Of a DNA stretch of 64,000 bases, positions 1 through 28,400 are shown in pieces. The stretch lies in assembly GCA_003342895.1 (NCBI GenBank), contig PTFA01000087.1:954708-1018707 (forward strand), given 5' to 3'. The first letter of the stretch is position 1. Each line of letters starts with the position of its first letter. Below the pieces are notes generated by a model. That model had not been told where the DNA came from. It searched no databases and saw only the letters and a program-made list of their open reading frames with translations. This DNA comes from Casuarius casuarius (Eukaryota; Chordata; Aves; Casuariiformes; Casuariidae). The translations under genes and the position numbers were made by a program.

Positions 1-14158
<14,158 letters not shown>

Positions 14159-17100
14159 CAGAGAGCGGGGCACTGCCTTGGAGCCTTGTTGCCAAGTGCC
14201 TAACCACAGCGGTTTTCTGTGATAGCACTACCATCTAGTGTCAGGAACGCAAACCTCCACAGGAAAAAGGGAAGTCAAAGAATACCAGCCAAACAAAAGT
14301 GCCTCTTTCTTCCTTCCTCTGCTGTCATACACCATCTGCACACTCGCAGTACATCACTTCAGTGTTTCTGACTGGAAGAGGACTCTCAGCAAAACAAAAC
14401 GAGAAGGGGCTGTGTTTAAAACAAATCGATGCTTTATGAACAGTTTGTTACTGTGTTTACTTTATAACTAAGAAACCAACAACATGTACAGAATGTGTTG
14501 AACTTTATATTCTTTGAGAGAAACAACTTGAGAATTTCTTAATGATGTACTAATGAACGTCGTTCCACAGACTCCTGCCCATACTCTCCTTGTCGGTTTG
14601 GCTTAATGTGCGTGTAAGCGCACATGTGCGTGAGTGTTGGGATTCAAGGGATGAGAGAATAGTTTACTACTGTGGAAGGTAAAGGAAAAAAGATGTTACA
14701 AAGATACTTTGCCATTTTGGTATGTGCAGTGGGTCAGGTTGGAGCTTAAAATATGCTTAAAATGTTCCCATTTGTTTGTATGTCAATGTTAGTAGGACAG
14801 GTGAACTCTGCTGACAGATTTCTGTATCTACCAAAGAACAGCAACATTTTCATCCTCAAGAACTGTGTAAAAATGAGCCAATGGGAAAAAGGCTAAAATG
14901 TGCTGCTATAGTAAAGCTGAGGTTCATATCCCGTACTACTGCTGCTTATCTCTGTTAGCTGAGTTGATCTGAGCTCAAGTCTAAAGTGGAAAAGTAGGAG
15001 GCTCTTACTGGACTCCAAAACTAAAAATCTTACCAACATCCTCCTGCATGCACAGGACTTCAGAGTAAGTAAAGGTGTCCTTGCAGTAGTGGTTGTAGCT
15101 AAGGAGGGCACGAGAGCTGATTAACATCTGGGCAGCTTTCCCAGATTCTTCATTTCCTGGTGATGCTTCTCTGTACTGTTATGTGCTGAAGCACAAAGGG
15201 TTTTCTTTAAAGACAAAAGATATAAATGTGATTCTGCTCTGAAAAGTGACTAAAAATAGCATAATGGGAGGTTGGAATTGTGTGTCAGGAGCTCTCAGAC
15301 CAAAAAGCCTTATGTTTACAGGTAAAATGCAGCTTTCTCTAAATAGTGGGACTACTGCAATCTGATTAACAGTGATGATATGGGAGCCGGTCAGTACTTC
15401 AGTTTATTTACAACTTATTTACAACTTAAGTGGCACAGCAATGGGTAGAGTAGCATGTCACTACGAGCATGTGAGGCGCTAATATACGCACAAAGGGAGA
15501 CCTGTGGAGAGAACGAAGATGCCATTTTTGTCACTTTTCAGATTCTCAGCACCTAAGCTCTTCCCTGGCACCACAGTTACCAAGATGGCATGTGCTCTGA
15601 GCCTGGATCTCTTTTGTCTCCCTCATACCCAACCGTTCCCAAAGTGCTTTGTTATAATTCTCTCAGAAGCGTCTCATGACTTAACCTCTCAAATAGGACT
15701 TTCTGCTTTTTTCTTCTGGCCAGGTTCCAAGAAATAGCTCCACTTCAGCATAAAGGTAGACTAACTTTATCGTTCAGCCCGACATGATGAATCCAGCATG
15801 GTAAGGAGGTCTTTTTTTGTTTGAGGCTAGGCCTGGAAGCAGTCACCATCGTGCAGAGTGATGGCATTTCTAACACGGGCAGCATGAGTGCATGGCAGGG
15901 ACGGCAGACCAGTTTTTAGCTTGCTTCAGACGTGTTGCAGCAGCATTAGAAAAGCATTCACTTTGGCATTACCAGCACAGCGGCTGTTCACATTGCAGAC
16001 TTTGAAGTTTGCTCCTTGGGGAGTGAGCGTGTGTGTGTGTATGTGTGCGTGTTGAACTGTATAACTTGAGGCATGTAATCTGGGTGCCTAGGCTTCCTAC
16101 CAAATCCAGGGAGAGAGAAGTGGAATACTAAATCAGAGCTGAATTGCCCTCTCAAGAAACCGTATAGGCAGTCTAGGGGTTTACCTGAGATCCTAGGTAA
16201 TGTGTTTAATGTCAGACAGTACAAATATTCTCCCTACGTACTCCCCTCTTTCTCCCCCCACAATGTCCATGCCAAGGATTAAACCACGGTTCAGCTAGAA
16301 GACCCTTTTCCAGTTCTGCTCTTAGCCTGTCACTTTCTGCACTTTGATACTGCTGGGCTGAGCAAAACATTGCAGCTTTCCTTTAAATATTCATGGGGGA
16401 GGGAATGGAGAGAGGTTAATATTTTCACTGCTACTGGCAATTGACGCCTTATAGTCAAAGAGCCAGAGGAATAACAAACTGGAAATATATCCAAATCAGA
16501 ACGCGAGTTGTAGGAATGTGAATACTGCTAAGTCTACAGCATTCATTTTTAATGCTTTCTTGGTGTCCATGTAGTAAGATTCGGTAGCTTAATTTTTCTG
16601 TGATCCGAAATCCTGAACAGGTTTTGCTGCATAAGACTTCAGAATAAATGGCAAATGAAGAAAGATTCTAAAATAGTACATTAGTGTAAAGGTAATGTTA
16701 CAAAAAGTACAGTGCAAATCCCACATCCATTATGCAACGTGTTAGTGCTTTGTTACATCTGCAGGGATGAATTTTGGTGATGTCTAGTTTTTGAAGGGCT
16801 GTGATATAAAAGTCCTGAAGAGAGCTGGTCGATTTATTTTATCCTGCTATGGGTACCTTGAAGCCTCACCTCATTTGGTAGAAATGGGCTACACATATGC
16901 CCAGATGGACATCTATAGGAAATAGAGATCAAAAAGTCTATTGAATAGGGCTTTTAAGAAGTAAGTAGATGTACTGGATTCCCAGATATCTCCTTTCTAA
17001 ACAGCTGAAATAAAATTTTTAGGTATAGCCCCTGTTGATCACTTTCTGTTATCGAATGAAAAAAAAATAATATTTTGCTTTTAAACAAACCCTTAATTAT

Positions 17101-19070
17101 AATTGATTGTCCTCATACAGACAGATCCGCAGGGAAGATGGTAGAAGTTTTGCCTGTTTGAAGATGGCACAGCTGGACCCTTAGCATGCCATTGCACTAT
17201 ACCAAAAAAGAAAGGGAATGTTAGAAACTTCTGACCTTTTTAATTTGGAGGGTTTTCTCATTCTGTAGTTCCTAAGCAGGAAACCAACAGATCTGAGCCT
17301 CTAAAGGCCACTTAAATAATTGCTGAGAAATAAACTGGCGTGTTCTGCATGCCATAAAGACTGCAACAAAGTATAGTGGTCGATGTCTTGACTTCGGAGC
17401 AGCGGCAAGTTTCATTAGGTATATTGATGCTTGACAACAGTTTCTCATGAGAAAGCACCACACTTAACAAATCTGGGAAGCTTTACAGAGCTGCTTTATT
17501 TGTCTAGAGAATCCCACCGCATCTCATGCTCAGTTAATTTCTTCCATCCTTCTGCCCATTCACTTTTGCTGGAGATCTGAGGCTTACTGCTTGAACTAGC
17601 CACAGATGATGTCTATTGACAGATGTCAAATGCAAGGTTGTAAATCTTCTCAACCTTAACAGATTTTTCACTGCTATCAGTTTAACAAGTAAAAAGCCCT
17701 TGTTGTTTCTTTTCTTCCTGTTCTTTTTTTAAAGAAACTCTTAAATCAGTTTTTTTGTATTAGCAGATTATTGCTCTGCTTTTGAGACCACAGTGTATGT
17801 GAAGTTGCGTTCTCTTGTTGCCAGCCAGCACAGGATGGGTTCCAAGTCTCCTCTTAAAAGAAGCCATTTTTAGAAATGTAACAAATCTTTCAGCTGTCTT
17901 GGCTAATCCAGTTTGTGTGGGTTTGTGTTCCTTCTCTTTCTATTCCCTTGGTCTTCATTGTTTACAAGGTTTGAACATTGGGATGTGGATCACTCTTACT
18001 CAGTTTTCTATTTCTGGGCACGGTACGCTTTGCTGAGAAGCGAGTAGTTTTCAAGGGTAACTCTTCAGAGTAAAAGGGTTTTCCCAAAGTATATTCTTAT
18101 ACCAAGTTTTAATTTAAAAAAAAAAAAAAGTAAAGTCCTTGGCTCTGCAAACAGATTTCTGCTGGCAGGCCCTCATGTACAGAATCCCATTCTAGTCACT
18201 GAAGTTCTGTGTGGATGTGAAGTCCACTTAAAATACCCTTTTAAACTATTAAACTGCTTCTTGCCAATCACTAATTTTTTCACTTTCCAGATGATTTTGT
18301 CCTGTGTTTTATAGCCTAAAGCTTCCCCTTGTTAAAGATGGATAAGATTTTCAGAAGTGCCTAAGCCCCGTTGTTATCTAGCGGGGCTTAAGAACAAATT
18401 TTTATTATAAATAACTCAAGTACTCTTAAACTCTATCTGTAGTGGGTGTAGCAGCATCGAGAAATGACAAGGTTAGAGTTCTTGGAAGAACTGGACTCAC
18501 CCTTCACACTAGAAGGATTCTCATGGTCTCCAAAGGTCACTAAAAGCTCTGGAAAATGGGTTTCTTGTGATCACAGCAGTCAGATATCTGCGAATGCCTT
18601 ATCTTGTTTTGTGAGCTATGCCTGGAAGAAGTGTGTGGTATTGGTATACAGAAGTTCTCTGTCAAAAACAGGTGCAGTAGAATCCAGGTAAAAGTATTGT
18701 TCAGTAAGTAGCTTTTACACCAAACCTTAAGCGAAACAGTGTTTTACACCAGAATGTAGCTGTATGGATGCTTGGTCAAGATAATAATACAAGGCTGCAA
18801 GCAGTTTACAATGTTTAATGTTCTCTGTGTAAATATATAAATATTTATGCACATGTTGCATGGTTTGTTTGGGTTTTTTGGCCTCATTGATCATCAGTGT
18901 TGATTAAAAGATGATCAGTTGAAAAATCATGTGGACACTGTCCTAAGCCTTCTGAACAATGAGCAAGGAGAACCTTCGTGCACCAAAAATGGAATTGACT
19001 TTACGTGTGGCAGCAGCAAAGAAAGTGTTGGACCCTGCAGCCAATAAACAGACCTCTTAAATGACCATGA
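14159..19070 (+). other. KIAA0930: KIAA0930 3'UTR (inferred, end uncertain)
   Basis: Sequence after the stop codon has no splice or coding evidence. AATAAA hexamers occur at about 16642 and at 19043-19048. The second is the more attractive end because AU-rich, UTR-like sequence (TATATAAATATTTATG near 18832, then an ATT-rich run near 19080) leads up to it. An A-run follows at 19366-19390. A perfect hairpin at 18362-18390 lies in this segment. A (GT)n tract lies at 16029-16053. Which signal is used cannot be decided here. Confidence 0.4.
16029..16053. repeat. (GT)n microsatellite, interrupted
   Basis: A GT dinucleotide run, interrupted by AT and GC, lies in the inferred KIAA0930 3'UTR. Confidence 0.9.
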
Positions 19071-19365
19071 GTTTTGTTAATAATATATTATTATTATTGT
19101 TGCCATTTTACTAGTAGTTTCTTTCCTTTTGTGCCTAGTGGTGGTTGAGTTTGAATGTCTTCTTGGCTGGTGGCAAGCCTGAGCATTGGAATAACACTCT
19201 GTGGCACTTTGAGCAAAGCCCAACTTTTTGATGATGCTTGTTGAGTCTTTTAATGATCAGCCTCTGACAACTACACATTGTTTAAGGGGGAAGAAGTAAA
19301 AGGTCAATGTACTCCTGAACTGGTTTTAAAAGGCTTTTTTGTTTTTTCCATTAAATGCTGGCATT

Positions 19366-19390
19366 AAAAAAAAAAAAAAAAAAAAAAAAA
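19366..19390 (+). repeat. A25 homopolymer
   Basis: Twenty-five A residues follow two ATTAAA-like hexamers, about 320 bases past the AATAAA at 19043. It could be a simple A tract or the remnant of a retroposed tail. No target-site duplication was recognised. Confidence 0.9.
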
Positions 19391-22300
19391 GTCCTTCTAA
19401 ACTGATACGTGTTTTCTTTTAAACTTAAATATACAGCCATTAATATCCAGGTTAATGCTGAGTACAGTATTGAGGCTGATAGCTGTAATGATTTCTTCCT
19501 GATAAATTTAGGAAAAACTTTGATATGGGCTTGTGTAACATTGTTAAAATGAGATTACTGCTTAGCTAACTGTTTATACATTAAATTTTATTTACCAACT
19601 TTGTATTAGTTTTGGTTTAAAGACTTGCAAGGTGCTGCATCCCCTCTCCCCTTGATTTTTGTGACTGTCATTTTACAGTAGGATTGTTCAGGGGATTGTT
19701 TGTTTTAAGTAAAAAATAGTCAAAATGTAGCCCTTGTTAAACATCACCAGCTGGGTATCAGGTGACTTGCTGCCTTGCTGTCAGTTTCATTTCGAAAAAC
19801 TGCGGACCAGGACTGTTTCACAAACCAAAGTGTGGTGTCACATCTGCGCTAAGCAACGCATGATAGCTTGGGGAACAGCTAGGCAAAATGGAAAGTCGGA
19901 GCTTGGAAGGAAAAGTAGGGCATTTTAGCTCTTCATATGGATATTTGCACACGCATGTGCAAGTGGAAAGGTATCTCAGCTGGTCAGAAAGTACTAAATG
20001 CCAGTTAGAAACTAACAGTGTGATTTTACTTGAATGCTTTAAAATGAAAGGTTTTGAGGGCAGCCAGAGTGGAGAAAGCATTATTTGAAACAGTACAAAA
20101 GACAGAGCAGCGGAAGCTTACAAATCATGGTAATAAAGCTCACTAGTTTATAATGGTCTTTCAATGTAAGTTAAAGTGAAATAGAAAAAGGTGTGGGGTT
20201 TTTTGTTTTGTTCTTTAATCCACATGTGGGTGGGACAGAGGACTGCTACGTACATCTTTGCGATGCTTTCACCACATCATTTTAATTAACGAACCTCAGG
20301 AATATACTGAAATGGTTGTTTTGACAAGTAATCTTGTTCAAAAGAGCCCCTGCTTTGGGGAGACAAGTTAACTTCAATGTCCTTGCATCCTGGAGTATTT
20401 GCATCTTGCCTGTCCTCATCTGGAGAGATGCTCTCAAGAAAGACTGTAATATTGCTTTGGAGGTGAGTTTATTGTCTTGGTCTGATGTCATTTAATAGCC
20501 AAAGTTAAATACAAGGTAAAATTGCACTTTGCAGATTGAAGAAAAAATGTATCTTTGGTAGCAAATAGTAATTGTGCTTGTATACTCCTGTCAGAAATGT
20601 TGTTCCTGAAACTTGTAATTAAGAATTTGCAGAAAGCAAAGGAGTAAAACGCAGGAAGACTGTGGGTCTGATTCTCATTTTTCATAACAGTATAAATGAG
20701 AATCTGGGAATAGCAGATGCTGCTTGGTAATGAAAATGTATTAAAGTACATCAAAGAAAATATAGGTTAATTTAAATCTCATTCCCAGCTCAGTTCCTCA
20801 CGGTGGTGCATAGATCACATCCAGCACTCCCACCTCAGGAAATAAGTCATGCGTGATTGGTTAAACCAGAAAACCACTCCATGAGTCCAGCTAGTTGGCT
20901 TTCCCTACAAGGGTTAATGTCAGTTGAGAGAGTGGCATGAAAACCAAGGTAGATGATCCATTTTGTTGTTTGGACAAGACAGAAGTGTTTGTGTGCACCA
21001 TGTGGATTTACACATGTGGGATGAGAGAGGAATTCTCCCCTCCTCTGCTGCAGCAACGCTGCAGATCAAATCGGCCAGCCCCAGAGCTGTCCTTGTACAG
21101 GATATGTTGCAAGAGTGCACGGCACCTAAGCAAAAAGAGCAATTGTTTGACAAAGCATCCTTGTCAGAGCACGCCAGGAACGAGGGCTGCAGGAGGGAAG
21201 GAGGTGCCCTGTATAAACAAAGCAGACTGGGTTGGCAGCTTTCTGTGGAGGGAGGATAGCACTGCAGAGGGATGCTGTTCATCTGGATGAACTTCAGGTG
21301 ATAGTGTGGATTTGTGAGCAATAAGTATATGAGTAGTTAACTCATCTGGTGGTGAGTTTCCTTCAAGTAAATGTCCCAGTTACAGGAAGATGAGAATAAA
21401 CACTTTTAAAACCTCATTGCAATGGATGGAGCAGCTGATGGTTTTCAAAAAGACAGTTACCCTGCACACATCAGTGTAGAGCTTTTGTATTTAAAAGCTT
21501 TGTCTTGAAGTGTTAATTCCGATTGCTTTAGTGTTTTCCTTGTTATCTATTTATTCCAACATTTACTTAATTCTGGTGATTCATAACTTAGTACTTCACA
21601 ATGTATAATTATTCAATCCATGTTCTCCCCTCTCTCCCCAACATGAAAAGGCATTTATGTCCATGGCTCTGTTTTTTATGCTGGAGCAATATTGCTGGGG
21701 AAATCCAGTAAAAGCATTTTACCAAATGGTCTGCAGACCTCTTCTTCAAAGTCTCATACTGAAACTCTAATTCAGGTACAACTAGTGTATTCATCAAAAC
21801 TTAATGTCACTTAGCAATAGAGAATGCCTTAAGCCTGCACTAAGTCTAGAGGCATCCCTTGCTCTTGAAAAACAAGAAGGTTGGCAGAACCACTTCTCCA
21901 TCCCTGTCTTGACCTTCAGGCTTCACACTGGACTTTGCTTTGAAGATGGTTGGGTGAAAGATGTGGCATCAAGGAATGAGAAGGGCTGTTAGTATCACTA
22001 TTCAAGTTTCCTTCTTGGCAAGAATAATTCTGAATTACATGCCTCCTGATAAATACATCTATAGTTAACCTGCCTAACCTGTTAGGAGGAGGTTAGCCTA
22101 GGTAATTGTTCATAGCAGTCATTTTTTACTTCATTTTAAAGGTAAGGAAATTGTTTAGAACTGATTTCATAAAGTGCCCAACCTATTAAAATTGGTGTAT
22201 GATTTATGTTTTTCCCTCTGCTGTTAGGGAAGTGCTTTTTAGAATGGAGAAACCATCCACAAGTTTTCCTGGGAACTGCAGTCAACAGTTACTGTTTACA

Positions 22301-24545
22301 GGTAAGAATGTCCTGACTGCCCATCAGTTCAGGTGGCGCTCCAAAACTAGCACTGACCATAATTTAGACAAAACTTTGTACTGTGTTGTGTCATCTATGA
22401 TATAAGATAGCATTCTGCTTTGTCTATTATAATTAATAAACCAAAGTCAAACTTTTATGCACTGGTATTGCCTGAAGAGGCAAATTCTAATCATGTCTTT
22501 GAAGCCTATGTCTGTCTGTGCAGACTTGCAGCAATGATTCATTTCTATGCTACGTGTCAGGAAAGGTTATTATGTTCCTTATAGTAATACCCACTAAACT
22601 GATGATCAGTGCTTATTTTTGTACTACTTACTAATATTCAGGATGTTATGGTGCAAATAATAATTAAAAAAAATGGTTATGAGACCTTATTTAAAAAAAA
22701 AAAAAAAACCCGCTACAAACAACATACTACCGTAACAGAAGCCTGCTAGAAACTTGGAAAAGCCTGCCAATAATTACCTGAAGCAATATTATTTTCTTCT
22801 AGTTCTTTACTCTTCTTGTACTGCACATTCCCTTTTTCAGTTGGTAATTGTGTAGCACTCCTGTATTTCATGCAGTAAAGTCTGTTATGGGTGTCCACAT
22901 AGTCCCCTACTGTAAGTTCTGGAGTAGTGCAGGGATCTAATCCAAACAAGTTTGTTGCTCTTCTCTGTCTAAACTTTGGTTTTCTTTCTTATGACCATTG
23001 AATGAAGCAAGTGCTTTTACCAAAAGCAAACTGTTTACCAAACCTTGACTCTGAATGCATTCACAGCTTCAAATGTCATGTCATCTGTAAAGCTGCTTTA
23101 CTCAAAACTCCTTGGCTGGCTGTTGCTCTTGACTAGACTTTCTTTAGCACTAGACTGTAGTAGGCAGGTAGTTTGTCTGTCAGTGCATTAGTTGGATCAC
23201 GATGAAGTGTACTTGTCGCCTTCACTAGTGTTTATAGCCTGTGGCATGTACATAGCCTTTAGCTTACAGTTGAAGTGCTTCTCAGATAAGCTGTTCTGAC
23301 CTCTGTATGACTCCATTGCTGTGACTAGTCTGCTATGGGGATCATTTTTGCACTGGATTAGTAAAAAGACTGTGATTAACGCAGACTGTCCTTGGGCATT
23401 GCATTTTCTGTCTGGATGTTCAGGACTTAGCATCTTCAGCACTGTTATTTTTGTCCTTTTCTGTTGTGCAAATGGTAAAAATCTTTGGTGATTAGTGTTT
23501 CTGGAGCCACAGGTTCTCTGAAAGATGCGAGGATTCTGTTATTGCTTATTATGTTTTGTTACACTTGTGCATCTACATATAGCAATATTAATCTCTGTTT
23601 TCATGCAACTGTTTTCTTCTGATAGGATATGCTTTCTACTAACACATTGTCTATCCATTTAGATCTAATCATTTCCCCCTCAGCAGTTACTACTGCCTTT
23701 GTTTTCTTGTCACCAAGTCACCTAGAAGTCTTTTTTCATTGTGGGCATATTGCAGTATTTCTGATTATATTCAGTCTAATATATAATCTAGATTCAAGTT
23801 ACTGGTAATGTCCAGGGCTGGAGTATGATTGAAGATTTAGGAGGCTTTCTGTATTCTCTGAATTTGTCCAAAAGTGACATTAGATAACTTGTATGAACGA
23901 GCATGAGGTTCTGTGCTGGTTTAGGGAAAATACAACTCATTTAGTCCTAAAGATGTGACAGTTAGGCTTCATTATCTGCAATAATATTCCCTAGTACTTG
24001 AATGGTGCTTTCCTTGAAGCAGTGTTTTCAAGCCTTTAGATTCTGAACTGTGAACTGAAAGAGAAACCACTGTTCTCTGCCTTATTTTACAGATGGTTTA
24101 GTACATGACTTTGAGGGCTGTAATGATTCCACAACCTTCTAAGATGCCGGCTGTGACAGAAAAAACATTGAGACTGGAATCCCACTATACTGCAAGCTTG
24201 CTTTTTTATAGCTGGAGTTTTTCTAGTTGTGTGGTGTAAAATTTATATTCTGCTATGAATGCAAATGTTTGAGCATTAGTGTAATATGCGTGCCCCTGCT
24301 GCTCCTTGTGCTTTGCTCCTGTGCTGTAAGAAAAGGGGCATACTTGCCTCAGTTATAGGGCATATTTAGGTTTCCTCTTATCTGTGGAATTGCAGCTATG
24401 CTGGGCTTGGGAAGCAGAGATGAAGGGATGTGGTTAAAGAGTATGAGGCATTCTAGACTGGACTTGCTCGTGGTCTCAAAGCCTATGTTACATTGGAAAG
24501 ATCATCTTGTCTACTTAAGTCTGTCCTTTTTTTTTTTTTTTTTTT

Positions 24546-24557
24546 NNNNNNNNNNNN
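24546..24557. other. Assembly gap (12 N) inside a T homopolymer
   Basis: N bases interrupt a T run (about 24529-24563). The gap is presumably a homopolymer-length failure and not missing unique sequence. Confidence 0.95.
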
Positions 24558-25414
24558 TTTTTTGCTATTGACTAAATTGTCACAAACAAGGAAGAGAGAA
24601 GAATCTCTTCCTGGTCTGGCTTCTGGATAGTGTTTTAGGCTGGATCTAAAAATCCAATGGATTTTGCATGTTAAGAGTTATGTTTGCATGTTAAAAGAAC
24701 AAGAGCACAAATTGGCCTAGTGAGGGTGATGCACATAGAACATCGAAGAACCAGAAGTGCTTGCGCTTTGCTAGGGCCATCCAAACTGTCTCTTCCTCAG
24801 TGCCTGTGCTCTGAGTTTGTCTTCTGGAATATGCAGTTTTGACAGGGTGGGAGGAGGCAGCCAGTAAAATCAAGGGTGGCACCAGCCTGGCCTCACCAGT
24901 AGCCCTCAGGCCAAGAGCATACCAGGGATGCATGGAGACCACTAGTGTCCCCTCAGTCCTTAGTAGAACTTGTAATTTGCCTTGTGACTTGGCCTCTGGG
25001 TGTAGGAGCTGGCCTATGACCTCCTCTCAAGATGAAGCATGCTTCAGTAACTCTAAACCAAAATAACAATGTCCATTGCTACAGTAATTCTGCTTCACAC
25101 GTATGAACCAATTTTTCTCTTCCTAGAAAAGACAGCCCTAGCTGTTCCCTTTTGCTGATTCAGCTCACTAACCTTGCAATGAGGAAGTATTTCACTGAAT
25201 TGGCTCTTAGAGATGTGACATGTTTCAAAGCTGCCTTGAGAAAGGGACAGGATAGGACATTCCCTTAACAGTAAAGCTGGGTGTGGGATTTTCCAGACAA
25301 GAGCTCGAGCTGTGAGGGCTGGACTTCACGTGCAAGCAACTGATTGTAAAATTCATTTCACTAATGGTTCTTCTTAGTCAAAGCAAAAGGGACACACACA
25401 GACTAAGTTATCTC

Positions 25415-28400
25415 CCATTCATTTATTCACATTTTCCATGGATTTTTTGTACACTTCCTCAATGTATTAAAACTAATGAAAACATTGTTACATTACAAGT
25501 TATGTGCAACATAAGTATCCGCTGAAAAATTCAGAGCAGTTGAAGTCTACTAACAATAATTAACAAATTGTCACATTCAGCAGTTTCATTGAATTCATAC
25601 TAGCTCATGCCACTTTAAATTGCTTAATGTCAGTTAATTTTTGCACACAGGTAGCAGCTACAAAATTTTAGCAAATGCAATTAAGTTATTTAAGGCATCA
25701 AAAAGAAAGTCTTTAAGGACATTTTAAATGTTACAGTGCTGTAAAGGGAGCTAAACTGGAGTTCTTAAAATGAAAGCATACATCTTAATTGGTTTACATA
25801 CTACATGTTCACTTGAAAGACTCATTGTAAACTTAACTTGAATTTTCATGTCAGTCAACCAAAGGGAACTACAGGAACACTTACTCTTGTGCTCCCCAAT
25901 AGACTTGAAGTACATTTTAGGAAATGGCAAATAGCAAATTTATTTGCTATTTATTTGCTAAATAGCAAATAATTTTTAAGAATAAAATTCAAACCAACTA
26001 TAATCTCCTTTATGGATGATTCTAGGAATTAAAAGAAGCAGAGCTCTTGATTTTTTTTTTTTTTTTTTTCTTCTGAGGGGAGTGGGAGACGGGAGGGAAA
26101 GGGAAGAATTCTAAGAAGCAGAAACTTCAAAATTACAGCAAAAGCAAGAATGTGTATGACCCATAAGATACTCCAACACTTATGTACAGCTGTAACAGCG
26201 AAATTAACTCAAATTAGGGAGGAAACTTGCATCTTTAACATCAGGTATCAGCTGTTAAATATTGTTTATGTACCAAGATACAGGAATGCCTCATCGAAGC
26301 CAAATTCTGATCAAAACTTCTTGTGTAGCACACCACTTTGTCATGCAAAGCTTCAGTAATTTTTTCTATGTTCTCCACTTAACTTTTGCTTTTAATTGAT
26401 TTTAGGCTTTAATTTCTATATAATAATCTGTGACTTTTCACAATAATTATATATTTTAATATTTATAAAGGCATCTTAACTAGAAACTGAAGCATTATCA
26501 AAAACTTATTTTTATAACAATATTGGAGAGGGGTTGTGCTTTATAACTGAATACAAAATGAGAAACACATGCCTTATTTTTCCTGCTTTGAAAACCAGAT
26601 AATTGCAGGGTCACTAAGAATGATATTGATTAAAATCTCTAGTTCTCAGTGAAATTCTTTTCTCCTCTATTTTTAGCATTAATTTTCCATACCAGGATGA
26701 GGAATGTAAAGATTTGGTAACATCAGCTGTTTATGTATATATTTTTCTCTAACAGTCTAATTGATATATAGTATTTTTAACACGAGATTCCCACTACATA
26801 CCCTCCCCTGGCTTTACTGATAAATACATACCATTGCTGAAGAATTAAGATGTCTCATCTTATTGCCCACAGACAACAGAAAATATTAGTTGCTACCATG
26901 GATACTGTAAGGTTCAATTTTTTCCTAGCACAACTTATTCTATTTTTTCTTATGCTCTATGCTCACCCTCAAAATGCCCAAACACAACCAAGATACATTA
27001 GCAATTACTCAGTTTGCAAGTTTTAGAATTTGGACAAATAAGTATGTGCAAAACCCAAAACTGCCTCACTTCAGAGGCAAATCATTAAGGATACTTGGAA
27101 AGGTCTGTTTGTGTCTCAGTGTAAGTTAATTGGTCCGCATTTCAATGGATAAAGAAACAGACTGCTACATCTGTGAGCTTTCAGAAATAAAGACAAAACT
27201 GAGACCCCTGAAACAATCTATACACAATTGCTCTGAAGGTGAGATGCATAATAAGTCTGCTTACTGTAACAGTGACCTGTAGTCTATGAAACTTGCTTCA
27301 CCAAGACCTGTTTAAGACACTATAGTCAAAAGACAAATGCAAAGTTAATTGAGCCCTTGGACATTCAACCTGAGCCTATAATAAATTCTCAAGCAAGATT
27401 CTGCTTTTCATTCATACACACACAATTAACATGCAAGCCTTCAGATTTTGGCCTCCAATTTAGGTATCAGCAAGACTTTAAAACAAAAACAAAACCACAC
27501 TATTTTGAGGAAACCAATACCACTTACTTTGAGTGGTTAAATACCAAACCAGATGCAAAAGAAGGCACCAGTTTATATTTCAAAGAGTATGTGAAAACAG
27601 TATCTGTGCTCCCCTTACACTTGAGTTTTAAAATGCAATTCCTGTGATCTCAGTGTAGCTGAAACATGAACAAGGCAGTCAACTTTGGTCAAGAGGGCTG
27701 TAGATCCTCTAAAGACTGTCCTCTTTTTGGTTAAGAGGAGAAAAAGGCCATAACCTGAATTGTGCAGCTAATTAGGACTGAATTAAGCCATTTGTCCCCC
27801 ATACAGACCAGTGGGAAGAAAGATAAGATATGCTACATCTAATCAAATGGTACCACTTTTTTTTTTTCCTTACTCACAGGATGCCACTATAATTAAATTC
27901 ATAGTGTCCTGGGAGAACTGCATCATGCTGCTTTTTCCAAAATGGGTATTTTCTCTGTGTTGATTAGACAGAGACAGGTTGGCATGTTTCTTCCATCTCT
28001 CAAGAGCTGGTCAGTGTGACAAATCAGAAAGCAGTTCAAGTTTAACATTAGCATCTAGTTTTTCACAGTTTCCAGAGCTGGAAGTGAAGCTGGAAGAAAA
28101 CCATTGGGGGAAAGAATTTCCAGCAAACTGGGACAAGATTTCAAAAAAAAAAGACAAGGAATAATCAACCAACCATGGTCTAGTAGAGTTAGCAAGAATT
28201 AGGGAACAGAGTGATGTTCTGATCTGTGAATTACCACCACATGGTTAATTTTAACTCAGCTGGAAACTACATTAGCCATTAACCCAGCAATTCCTGCTTG
28301 CGTAAGAAAGCTTGTTGCAAAAACTGCAAGCCAGGCCCCAATGCTTAATGTAATGCACTGTAGTTTTAGTGCACTGGAAAAACAGTTACTAACAAACCCA

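Larger units (their letters stand above)
19071..25414. other. Intergenic region between convergent KIAA0930 and NUP50
   Basis: No gene could be supported in these 6.3 kb. The stretch includes an A25 run (19366-19390), an A-run at 22691-22707 and a T-run broken by a 12-base gap at 24546-24557. Two overlapping plus-strand frames and minus-strand frames at 20847-21321 sit in slightly GC-richer DNA but resemble no family. An AATAAA at 22435-22440 could mark a longer KIAA0930 isoform. Confidence 0.6.

Noticed and set aside
20847..21321. Overlapping frames of about 70-133 codons on both strands
   Set aside because: Four frames overlap on both strands, with no recognisable domain and no splice context. 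This is expected by chance in a slightly GC-richer patch.
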